This document shows positions 35,444-42,135 of a stretch of DNA of 42,135 nucleotides, in pieces (the first letter of the stretch is position 1; every line of letters starts with the position of its first letter). The notes beneath the pieces are model-generated. The model did not search any database and was not told the origin of the DNA. It saw nothing but the letters and a program-made list of their open reading frames with translations. The position numbers and the translations under genes were made by a program. Source of the DNA: Cloacimonetes bacterium UBA6097 (GTDB taxonomy: Bacteria; Cloacimonadota; Cloacimonadia; Cloacimonadales; Cloacimonadaceae); assembly GCA_002435865.1 (NCBI GenBank), contig DIWV01000004.1, forward strand, positions 128,834 to 170,968. The letters run 5' to 3'.

Positions 35444-35593
35444 ATGGAATTTTTTAAAGACATGTTTAAGTTCATACTAAAACGTAAGAAATTCTGGTTG
35501 ATTCCTCTTTTAATTATACTTTTTATATTTGGACTATTAATCATACTCGCAAGCGGAAGCGCAATAGCTCCATTTATCTACACGATATTTTAA
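35444..35593 (+). CDS. DUF5989 family small membrane protein
   Basis: 49 residues, a very short gene that is easily missed. A basic amphipathic start (FFKDMFKFILKRKKFW) precedes one transmembrane helix (LIPLLIILFIFGLLIILA), then GSAIAPFIYTIF at the end. The conserved WLIPL...GSAxAPFIYTxF pattern is that of DUF5989. ATG at 35444 has AAGGA nine bases upstream, and the stop TAA is at 35591-35593, 16 bases before the carbamoyltransferase ATG. Found with SxtJ and carbamoyltransferase in many bacteria; function unknown. Confidence 0.85.
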   Translation: MEFFKDMFKFILKRKKFWLIPLLIILFIFGLLIILASGSAIAPFIYTIF

Positions 35594-35609
35594 GATAAAT
35601 TGAGGATTT

Positions 35610-37466
35610 ATGCCGATATATATACTTGGAATTTCAGCATATTATCATGATTCTGCGGCAGCACTGATTTGTAACGGAGAAATAATTGCAGCTGCACATG
35701 AAGAGAGATTCACACGCAAGAAACAGGACTCAGGATTTCCAACCTATGCAGTTAAGTATTGTTTAGCAGAAGCAGGAATAAGCTTGAATGATCTGGAACT
35801 GGTTGTTTTTTATGATAAACCTTTGCTAAAGTTTGAGAGACTTCTTGTTACTTATCATAGTTTTGCTCCTAAAGGTTTGGTGAGTTTTCTATCTGCAATT
35901 CCTGTGTGGATGAAAGAAAAGATATTACTTAAAAATCGGCTTAAGGAAGGATTACTATCGTTTGGTACAAAGCTACCTCCGATTTTGTTTCCAGAACATC
36001 ATTTATCCCATGCTGCCAGTGCCTTTTATCCTTCACCTTATGACGAAGCTGCTATATTAACTCTAGATGGTGTAGGAGAATGGGCAACAATGATAATCGG
36101 TCATGGTAAGGGTAATCAAATAACAATTCTTAAGCAATTGGATTTTCCGCATTCTTTGGGATTGCTTTATTCTGCTTTTACTCATTATACCGGATTCAAA
36201 GTAAATAGCGGTGAATATAAATTGATGGGATTAGCTCCTTATGGTAATCCCGAATCTGGTGTTGTAGATGAATTTATTAACAAAATAAAATCTGAGATTA
36301 TAGATATTCGTGAGGACGGTTCAATTCTTCTCAATCAGAAGTATTTTGATTATGCTACTGGTATGAAAATGTGTGACATTAAACAATGGGAATCTCTGTT
36401 TGGATTTCCAGCCAGACCAATGGAATCGCCCCTTCAGCAGTGTTACATGGACATGGCTTTGGCTATTCAGAAGATTCATGATGAGATTGTGTTAAAGCTT
36501 GCTGCTACCGCTAAAAAGTTAACTAACTGTAAATATCTTGTCTTGGCGGGTGGTTCTGCATTAAATTGTGTTACTAATGGTCAGATTCTGAGAAGTGGTC
36601 TTTTTGATGATATCTGGATTCAACCAGCTGCAGGCGATGCCGGCGGTTCACTGGGCGCAGCTCTGGCTGCCTGGTATATTTATTTGGATAAGCCACGCAC
36701 AACAAATGGATCAGATTTAATGAAAGGTGCTTATCTGGGTCCCGAATATCATGATAATGATATACTCAGCATGGTTCGTAAGTATGATGCTCCTTTTACA
36801 TACTATAAAGATTTTGATAAACTAGCAGAAGCAGTATCTGATTTTATAGCTAATGGAAGTGTTGTCGGATGGTTTCAGGGTAGAATGGAATTTGGACCAA
36901 GAGCATTGGGAAACAGGTCAATCTTGGGTGACCCACGAAATAGAGAAATGCAGAAAAAACTTAACCTGAAAATCAAATTCAGGGAAGGTTTTCGTCCCTT
37001 TGCTCCATCTTGCCTGGAAGAGGATGTTAATGATTTGTTTGAACTAGACAAACCATCTCCCTATATGCTTCTTGTAGCTCCAGTAAAAGAGAACCGATGT
37101 AATCCACTGCCCGAACATTATCATGAGAAGGAATTGAAAGACAGGCTTTATTTCCAACGTTCTGACATGCCTTCCATAACCCACATAGATTACTCTGCCA
37201 GGATTCAAAGTGTCAACAAAGATGTTAATCCCCGTTACTGGACGCTTATAAACAAGTTTAAGCAGAAAACCGGTTATGGTGTTGTCGTGAATACTTCCTT
37301 TAATGTCAGGGGCGAACCCATTATCTGTACTCCTATTGATGCATACAAATGTTTTATGAGAACGGATATGGATTATCTGGTTTGTGGAAATTATTTGCTT
37401 GAAAAATCCTTACAAAAACCACTATCAGAAGATTCTGACTGGCGGGAAGAATTCTCTTTAGACTAA
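35610..37466 (+). CDS. Carbamoyltransferase, NodU/CmcH family
   Basis: Transfers carbamoyl from carbamoyl phosphate to a hydroxyl, by family precedent of a sugar or antibiotic. 618 residues, complete. The N-terminal Kae1-like domain has LGISAYYHDSAAALICNGEI, AAAHEERFTRKKQDSGFP, and the metal-site EHHLSHAASAFYPSPYDEAA with LTLDGVGEW. The C-terminal domain has GWFQGRMEFGPRALGNRSIL, FRPFAPSCLEED, and VVNTSFNVRGEPIICTP. GAGG precedes the ATG. The acceptor substrate is not indicated by the neighbours, which are small membrane proteins and an SGNH hydrolase. No glycosyltransferase or polyketide genes are close by. Confidence 0.93.
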   Translation: MPIYILGISAYYHDSAAALICNGEIIAAAHEERFTRKKQDSGFPTYAVKYCLAEAGISLNDLELVVFYDKPLLKFERLLVTYHSFAPKGLVSFLSAIPVWMKEKILLKNRLKEGLLSFGTKLPPILFPEHHLSHAASAFYPSPYDEAAILTLDGVGEWATMIIGHGKGNQITILKQLDFPHSLGLLYSAFTHYTGFKVNSGEYKLMGLAPYGNPESGVVDEFINKIKSEIIDIREDGSILLNQKYFDYATGMKMCDIKQWESLFGFPARPMESPLQQCYMDMALAIQKIHDEIVLKLAATAKKLTNCKYLVLAGGSALNCVTNGQILRSGLFDDIWIQPAAGDAGGSLGAALAAWYIYLDKPRTTNGSDLMKGAYLGPEYHDNDILSMVRKYDAPFTYYKDFDKLAEAVSDFIANGSVVGWFQGRMEFGPRALGNRSILGDPRNREMQKKLNLKIKFREGFRPFAPSCLEEDVNDLFELDKPSPYMLLVAPVKENRCNPLPEHYHEKELKDRLYFQRSDMPSITHIDYSARIQSVNKDVNPRYWTLINKFKQKTGYGVVVNTSFNVRGEPIICTPIDAYKCFMRTDMDYLVCGNYLLEKSLQKPLSEDSDWREEFSLD

Positions 37467-37471
37467 GAATT

Positions 37472-38692
37472 ATGCATCCAATCTTGAAGTTGGTAGTAAC
37501 TGTAGTTCTAATTATAATTGTAGTGTTTGTAATGCTACTCATTTTAGAAGGAACACTCAGGCTTGTATTTGGTAGTCCGGGACGCAGGTCTTTACAAAAT
37601 TCTCCTTATACATTCAATCAAGATTATCTGGTAAGCATGAAACCTGACTTTACAGACACATTTGTGCGAAGCAAAGAAAATGGTGGAGACACAATTATCT
37701 GGAAAACCAATTCACAGGGATTCAGGGGAAATGAATTATCTAAAAGTCCTGATTACCGTTTGCTGGTTTACGGCGATTCAAATATTCTGGCACGTTTTTC
37801 GAAGGACGAAAACACTTTTGTATCGCAATTACAGTCTTTCCAAAATTTGCTTTATCCCAACAAACAGGTTGAGGTTATTAATGCAGGATTAGTTGGTTCA
37901 GGTACTGACCAGGCTGTTATAAGAATGCGTAAGGATTTACCAATTCTCAAGCCCAATCTCGTTATCTTGCATATCTTTGCTTCAAATGATATGGGAGATG
38001 TTATCAGGAATAGATTGTTTGAGCTTGATAAAGATGATAATTTAGTCAGAACCAGTTTTCCTGTACTTCCAGATCCAGAATTAAGAAGCCAAAAAGGCTT
38101 TCAATACTTCATACAAAGCACCAAATTATACAGTCTGGCAGCAAGAATAAATAAATATATTACCAATGATAGGTCCAAAAATCCTACAATTTTTATTAAT
38201 GAAATATCAGCAGTAAATACTAGTGAATTTGATGTGTATCAGCAACATCAACCATTAAAGTACTCTCATTTTTCAGACCATTATGATCTGGATGTTGCTA
38301 CAAACCCCAAGGCGATAAGTTCAAAAACAAAAATAAAACTGCTTTCAAAACTTTTAATAGAAGCACAAAATATTTGTGCGGAGAATAATACTAATCTAAT
38401 GGTTTTAATACAGCCTGCTGTTTTTGATTTATGCCAGAATCACCTGTTTGGACCAAAGGAATTATCAACATACAAAGATTATAAGGCTGATTATTTGAGC
38501 AGGATTATTGAGCACACCTGCCAAGACATCAACATTCCGACACTTAATCTCTACACGCCATTTAGTACTTTAAATCCCAGTGAACTATACTTCAGAATCA
38601 ATGATGACCACTGGAATGATAAAGGGCAAAAGCTTGCAGCTCAACTAATGAGTGATTATATAAACAAAAATAACCTTCTGATAAACAATTAA
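37472..38692 (+). CDS. Membrane-anchored SGNH/GDSL hydrolase
   Basis: 406 residues. An N-terminal transmembrane segment (KLVVTVVLIIIVVFVMLLIL, ~4-23) is followed by an extracytoplasmic SGNH fold. Block I is LLVYGDSNILARF (GDS, ~98), block III contains HIFASNDMGDV, and the C-terminal catalytic pair appears in INDDHWNDKGQKLA (DxxH, ~381). The fold is that of esterases and acyl- or deacetyl-hydrolases acting on cell-surface polymers or lipids. It starts five bases after the carbamoyltransferase stop, without a strong Shine-Dalgarno, so it is probably translationally coupled. Confidence 0.88.
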   Translation: MHPILKLVVTVVLIIIVVFVMLLILEGTLRLVFGSPGRRSLQNSPYTFNQDYLVSMKPDFTDTFVRSKENGGDTIIWKTNSQGFRGNELSKSPDYRLLVYGDSNILARFSKDENTFVSQLQSFQNLLYPNKQVEVINAGLVGSGTDQAVIRMRKDLPILKPNLVILHIFASNDMGDVIRNRLFELDKDDNLVRTSFPVLPDPELRSQKGFQYFIQSTKLYSLAARINKYITNDRSKNPTIFINEISAVNTSEFDVYQQHQPLKYSHFSDHYDLDVATNPKAISSKTKIKLLSKLLIEAQNICAENNTNLMVLIQPAVFDLCQNHLFGPKELSTYKDYKADYLSRIIEHTCQDINIPTLNLYTPFSTLNPSELYFRINDDHWNDKGQKLAAQLMSDYINKNNLLINN

Positions 38693-38702
38693 TCTCAATT
38701 CA

Positions 38703-38735
38703 TACAGAAATACATACACGTATACGTATTTCCTG
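38703..38735. other. Imperfect palindrome after the SGNH gene
   Basis: A near-palindrome centred on ACGTATACGT, with GAAATAC (38707-38713) matching GTATTTC (38726-38732) and only two mismatched pairs within the 13-bp arms. It may be an operator or part of a terminator, but no T-run follows. A TTGACA at 38850-38855 further on could be a -35 for the next gene; no good -10 at normal spacing is seen. Confidence 0.45.
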
Positions 38736-38898
38736 TGCAAGCTGGAATCATTTTCAACAAAGGTTCGTGTAGTTTTCTCACTTTTAACATCTATATATTT
38801 TTGAGCCACAGTTTTGTTCTTTTCACGATTTTGGTATGCTGATTAAATCTTGACAAAATCTATCTGCTTTATTCTCCTCAATTTATGTGGAGGTATTT

Positions 38899-40056
38899 AT
38901 GAAACGACTCATTTTTATCGTTCTCATCCTGGCAATTTTACTTTCCTTTACTGCCTGTGAAAGCCATCACCAGACTACAACACCTGTAGAAACAGGCAAG
39001 ATGCCCATATCCATGAATATTGCTCCTGCCCTGCAGCATGGTTTTAACGTCACGAGGGTCAACGTCCGCATTACTAAGGGTGATTTCACAGATGATATGG
39101 ATATGGTTATAGACAGCACGACTGCATCAGGCACCTTTGAAGAACTGGAAATTGGTACCTATGCAATTGATGTTGAGGTCTATGAAAATGAGCTTCTGAT
39201 TGCCACCGGACAAGGCACCGGCACTGTTTCACCCGGTCAGACAACTACCGTCCACATAACCCTGCAGTTTGTTCCGGGAGGTTTGGAAATCATTATCAAT
39301 TGGGGACTTCCTTATGAAGAAAGCCGCAGGGTATTGTTTGTCGGCAACAGTCACACTTATTACAATAGCGGTGTTGATTTCCATGTGCAAAACCTGCTCC
39401 ATGAAGCTCGTCCTGAGTGGACTATTGATATCCAGGCGCAGACAGTTGGCGGATATTCCCTACAGGACCATTACAATAATGCCAATACCATTGATGCCAT
39501 TCAAAACGGCAACTGGGACCTTGTTATTTTGCAGGATAACAGCGAATGGCCATTGCTGCACCCGGATTTATTTTACCAGTACGGTGCAGCGCTGGATTCT
39601 GTTATAACGCATAGCGGTGCTCTGACAGGATTTTACATGACCTGGGCTTGGCGTTACAGACCTGAAATGTATATCCCTACAAGAAATGCCTATAATTATT
39701 TGGGTGCTTATCTGGATGCTTTGGTTACTCCCTGCGGAATTGCTTTTCATAACAGTATAGAAGCAGATTCTACAATTGTTCTGCATGATGCTGATTTTTC
39801 TCATGCCAGTCTCTATGGCACATACCTCGTATCCTGCACCTTTTTGGCATCCATCTGGAATATCAATCCTATGAGTAATCCTTATATCCCTGTCGGGATA
39901 AGCCACACAGTTGCAGCTTTCCTTCAGGAAATTGCCTGGACTACAGTTCAGAATTATAATAATGGAAAGTCAGAACGGACATTGGATAACTTGTTAAGGA
40001 ATAAAGAGTTTAGAATATCTCACCCGGAGGAGTTTACCCTGCTTTTGGCGATGTAG
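38899..40056 (+). CDS. DUF4886/SGNH-like lipoprotein
   Basis: 385 residues from the ATG at 38899, preceded by TGGAGG; a GTG four codons earlier is possible. The N-terminus is a lipoprotein signal (RLIFIVLILAILLSFTAC, Cys as lipid site). The first ~120 mature residues form a beta-sandwich-like module (carboxypeptidase-regulatory or FN3-like). The C-terminal domain resembles SGNH/DUF4886: RVLFVGNSHTYYNSG (~144), WDLVILQDNSEWP and ADFSHASLYGTYL (the D..H pair). It is probably a surface lipoprotein with esterase-like activity, inferred only. It has its own upstream region of about 200 bases and is probably not part of the carbamoyltransferase operon. Confidence 0.75.
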   Translation: MKRLIFIVLILAILLSFTACESHHQTTTPVETGKMPISMNIAPALQHGFNVTRVNVRITKGDFTDDMDMVIDSTTASGTFEELEIGTYAIDVEVYENELLIATGQGTGTVSPGQTTTVHITLQFVPGGLEIIINWGLPYEESRRVLFVGNSHTYYNSGVDFHVQNLLHEARPEWTIDIQAQTVGGYSLQDHYNNANTIDAIQNGNWDLVILQDNSEWPLLHPDLFYQYGAALDSVITHSGALTGFYMTWAWRYRPEMYIPTRNAYNYLGAYLDALVTPCGIAFHNSIEADSTIVLHDADFSHASLYGTYLVSCTFLASIWNINPMSNPYIPVGISHTVAAFLQEIAWTTVQNYNNGKSERTLDNLLRNKEFRISHPEEFTLLLAM

Positions 40057-40167
40057 AATTTATTTAATCACAGAATTAACAGAAAGCAAGGAAAAAGAAG
40101 TTTAGCAGGATGAGAGGGTTTAGAAGGTTTAGACAAGAACACTTCTGCCATATGTTACATTCAAGTC

Positions 40168-40208
40168 ATGTTATGACGAAATAACATAGGCTGGGGTGTA
40201 AACCCCAG
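40168..40208. repeat. Two adjacent hairpins in convergent intergenic space
   Basis: ATGTTAT (40168-40174) / ATAACAT (40181-40187), and directly after it CTGGGGT (40191-40197) / ACCCCAG (40202-40208) with loop GTAA, then TAAAA. The second may act as a weak terminator for the lipoprotein gene; the pair could also be a REP-like unit. Confidence 0.55.
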
Positions 40209-40256
40209 TAAAAGGTGCCCAAAGCCCATTAAACCCTTTATGGGTGGCATACATAA

Positions 40257-40288
40257 ACGCAAAGGTGCAAAGAGGCTAAGACGCTGAG
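40257..40288. repeat. Array of four degenerate octamers
   Basis: ACGCAAAG, GTGCAAAG, AGGCTAAG and ACGCTGAG follow one another at 8-base spacing (40257-40264, 40265-40272, 40273-40280, 40281-40288). Positions 3-4 (GC) and 7-8 (AG) are constant. It is a short degenerate minisatellite; purpose unknown. Confidence 0.5.
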
Positions 40289-40376
40289 TTCTTTTTATTT
40301 GCAATTCTTAATCCTATATTTCTGAAGAACGCTACTACGAAGCCCTCAACCACCTGAACATTCTCAATTCTTAATA

Positions 40377-41528
40377 CTATTTATTTGCTAATGTAAGATT
40401 GTATAATTCAACCAGATTTATCATAAACGTCTGGTCTGAAGACTTTTCATTATTGGATAATCCTGTAGGAATAGATGAACTGTTATAGCTGTATTCAAAC
40501 AGGTTTTTGTAATGCAGGCTTATGCCGTATCCTTCTGTATCACCAACAACTGAGCCGTCCCGGTCTCTATAATGTCCCCTCCTGATAAAAAAAGTATCCA
40601 AAAAGCCGACCTCAACACCATAGGATAATTTATCCTCTCTATAGGTATAATCATCTTCAAGAGAGACAAACAATCGGGTTGATAGGATGTTGTCGAAAAA
40701 GATTAAGTCCTGATTAACTCGGTTTTTTAGCAGGTTTTCTGATAATACAGAAGCAGATAACGCCAATCCGTTATTGGTAAAGCGGTAAATTGTGTCCTTC
40801 CGGTCATCATCCAGATAATTTATTTTTTCATTGAATGCGTTAAAAAGTGAAAGTCCATACACACCTTCCAGTTTTATGTTTTCATCCGGAAAGTATTTAA
40901 ATCTGGATATCAATCCTAAGTTCAGGCATGCAGCTTCGGAGGTTATATCATAATAATCTTCCGGATACCCGGGACCCATATCATAGTTTAAGTTTGATTT
41001 TATATATACCCGCTCTGCTCCAACAGCCAAATCCAGCATGCCAAACAATGGGATATATTCTTCAGTTCGTTTCATGAATTCCGTTGTATTAAATGAGAGT
41101 CCATATACTGCAGCAGATTCTTTTGAACGATAACTTCTTAAGATATCTTTCTGTTTTATAGTTTGGGGATAACTTTCGTAATCCAGATTAATACCATAGT
41201 TACTGCTTTTATTAGGAGCCGGAAGGATAACTCCAATACCTTTGTAACCAATGTTTATCAGACCGCCATCGTAATACATGTGCGAGCCTGTATTCCAGTT
41301 TTCATGAGTGTATCCGTATGATATTCCTTCATGCAGAGATGCTATAGCAGGATTACTGTAAGACGTTAAAGGATTATTGTGCCAGACATCCACTACTCCT
41401 ATGTTTCCATATCCCAAAGCCCGGCTTATATTGGATGGATTTATTGCCAGGAACATACACGCGTAATCAGTTACAGCACAAGAAACACCTATACTGAGAA
41501 CGAGCAGGATTGTTAAGACGAGTTTCAT
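40377..41528 (-). CDS. Outer-membrane beta-barrel protein, PorV/PorQ-like, unknown
   Basis: 383 residues. A signal peptide (KLVLTILLVLSIGVSCA) with cleavage probably after SCA is followed by FLAINPSNISRALGYGNIGV and YSNPAIASL, the NPA pattern near the N-terminus of FCB-group barrel proteins, then many alternating beta strands. It differs clearly from the barrel at 28610-29674 but has the same opening logic (bulk order: LGxGxxGV ... NPA). The exact family is not recognised. On the - strand, convergent with the DUF4886 lipoprotein gene. GGGAGG lies just upstream of the start codon. Confidence 0.7.
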   Translation of the reverse strand: MKLVLTILLVLSIGVSCAVTDYACMFLAINPSNISRALGYGNIGVVDVWHNNPLTSYSNPAIASLHEGISYGYTHENWNTGSHMYYDGGLINIGYKGIGVILPAPNKSSNYGINLDYESYPQTIKQKDILRSYRSKESAAVYGLSFNTTEFMKRTEEYIPLFGMLDLAVGAERVYIKSNLNYDMGPGYPEDYYDITSEAACLNLGLISRFKYFPDENIKLEGVYGLSLFNAFNEKINYLDDDRKDTIYRFTNNGLALSASVLSENLLKNRVNQDLIFFDNILSTRLFVSLEDDYTYREDKLSYGVEVGFLDTFFIRRGHYRDRDGSVVGDTEGYGISLHYKNLFEYSYNSSSIPTGLSNNEKSSDQTFMINLVELYNLTLANK

Positions 41529-41590
41529 TAAACCTCCCGAAAAACATATTTAACATTTACTTTATAGTAGATAAAATTGTCAACAAAGTT

Positions 41591-41672
41591 TGTAGTCCCG
41601 CCTTCAGGCGGTTTTGCCTTCAAATATACATCAATGTGCTTGCTTAAAGAACCGCATAAATGCGGTACTACA
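41591..41672. repeat. REP-like double-hairpin element
   Basis: Outer ends TGTAGT (41591-41596) and ACTACA (41667-41672) are inverted. Inside each end is a hairpin: CCGCCT/AGGCGG (41598-41611) and ACCGCAT/ATGCGGT (41651-41666). This is the layout of paired REP units (BIME-like). No REP-associated transposase gene lies in the window. Confidence 0.7.
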
Positions 41673-41731
41673 TACTCTCAACCTACTAAACTTGTTATTA
41701 CTTCCATTCCTATTCTACATTATACATTTTT

Positions 41732-41875
41732 CATTGTTCCTTGTTCATTGCAATCATTCTTCACTCTCTTTTGATCCATAAGAGATACAAGGGAGATGCT
41801 AGGGGTATCTAAGGGCAAACCCCTTAGATACCCCTAGCATCTCCCTTGAATACCCAAAAGATTGAATAAGATAGA
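41732..41875. repeat. Hairpin repeat unit, copy 1 of tandem pair
   Basis: Left flank 41732-41782, then a perfect 27-bp hairpin (41789-41815 with 41821-41847, loop CAAAC), then GATTGAATAAGATAGA at 41860-41875. The arm reads GGGAGATGCTA + GGGGTATCTAA + GGG with two extra A at its outer end. It shares 25 identical bases with the partial copy at 14356-14380. Confidence 0.9.
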
Positions 41876-41969
41876 AGAAGCAGTTAAATGGAGTCCGGAA
41901 CACCTCTACCTGAGGAGTTTGACTTACTCTTGGCAATATTAAAAAGGACTCTTCTTTTAAATCATTCTT

Positions 41970-42113
41970 CATTATTCCTTGTTCCTTGCAATCTTTCTCC
42001 GTTCTCATTTGATCCACAAGTTATGCGCCTATGATGTACGGGTGATATACGGGTGCGACCCGTATATCACCCGTACATCTCCCGTGTATAACCAACGGAT
42101 TGAATAAGATAGA
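41970..42113. repeat. Hairpin repeat unit, copy 2 of tandem pair
   Basis: The left flank 41970-42020 aligns without gaps to 41732-41782, with about 43 of 51 positions the same by hand count. The hairpin here is different in sequence: 42033-42054 pairs perfectly (22 bp) with 42058-42079 across loop GCG, and contains the unit GGGTGATATAC. The right flank GATTGAATAAGATAGA at 42098-42113 is identical to copy 1. So flanks are kept while the hairpin stem differs. Confidence 0.9.
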
Positions 42114-42135
42114 TGAGTCGTCCTAAATAAGTTGA

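Larger units (their letters stand above)
40057..40376. other. Intergenic region with clustered small hairpins
   Basis: Space between convergent genes with no supported coding sequence. It contains the hairpin pair at 40168-40208, a weaker CCCAT/ATGGG fold around 40225-40245, and the octamer array at 40257-40288. AATTCTTAAT occurs twice, near 40302 and near 40367. Confidence 0.55.
41529..42135. other. Repeat-rich intergenic region
   Basis: More than 600 bases without a supported gene. It holds a REP-like double hairpin (41591-41672), then two tandem copies of a unit with conserved flanks and a variable long hairpin (41732-41875 and 41970-42113). Between them is a degenerate inverted segment around 41893-41926 (CACCTC / GAGGAG). 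A 72-codon open frame on the - strand (41799-42017) runs through the repeats and is not credible. Confidence 0.75.

Noticed and set aside
41799..42017. Small - strand open frame in the repeat region
   Set aside because: It reads through the hairpin units and shows no protein-like features or start signals.

Overview
The window looks like chromosome from an AT-rich, Gram-negative anaerobe of the FCB group, most likely Cloacimonadota (Cloacimonas-like). That placement is an inference. It rests on several secreted proteins ending in a T9SS/FlgD-like sorting domain (YPNPF ... NIKGQ ... G[IV]YLVK), an OmpA protein with a BACON-like domain, outer-membrane barrels, a catabolic-type glutamate dehydrogenase, GlnRS, and the BatA-like/vWA protein. 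No rRNA, tRNA, phage, transposase or CRISPR array was found.

Region 1 (about 380-12780, + strand) holds glnS, a histidine kinase and NtrC-type sigma-54 activator pair that overlap by one base, and glutamate dehydrogenase with a candidate -24/-12 promoter. A compact four-gene operon follows: two paralogous PPDK-type ATP-grasp proteins, a metallophosphoesterase and a small Cys-rich protein. The second ATP-grasp protein is a 1046-residue fusion with an N-terminal sensory domain related to one in the histidine kinase and a C-terminal nucleotidyltransferase domain. This is the best candidate for an undescribed signalling or metabolic-control system. A strong bidirectional terminator closes the region.

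Region 2 (about 12870-24320) carries envelope and secreted proteins: OmpA-like, two FN3/sorting-domain proteins on +, then on - a third sorting-domain protein, a DUF1838 protein and a lipocalin. A housekeeping run on - holds obgE, dprA, a GNAT acetyltransferase and a DUF2156 protein.

Region 3 (about 24470-34900, + strand) is a small two-helix membrane protein followed by a tight eight-gene operon: yggS, a divergent plsY-like acyltransferase, a GNAT-like protein, a PAP2 phosphatase, an outer-membrane protein, a BatA-like/vWA protein, dxs and mnmE.

Region 4 (about 35050-40060, + strand) is an AT-rich cassette of SxtJ-like membrane protein, a 49-aa DUF5989 protein, a NodU/CmcH-type carbamoyltransferase and a membrane-anchored SGNH hydrolase, then a separate DUF4886/SGNH-like lipoprotein. 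A - strand outer-membrane protein follows.

The intergenic DNA holds a recurring class of long perfect hairpins built from 11-nt units that begin with GG. Copies or partial copies lie at about 1-57, 14356-14400, 24884-24940, 41789-41847 and 42033-42079. The last two sit in a tandem repeat with shared flanks. A separate REP-like double hairpin lies at 41591-41672. All calls come from reading the sequence; no database search was run.
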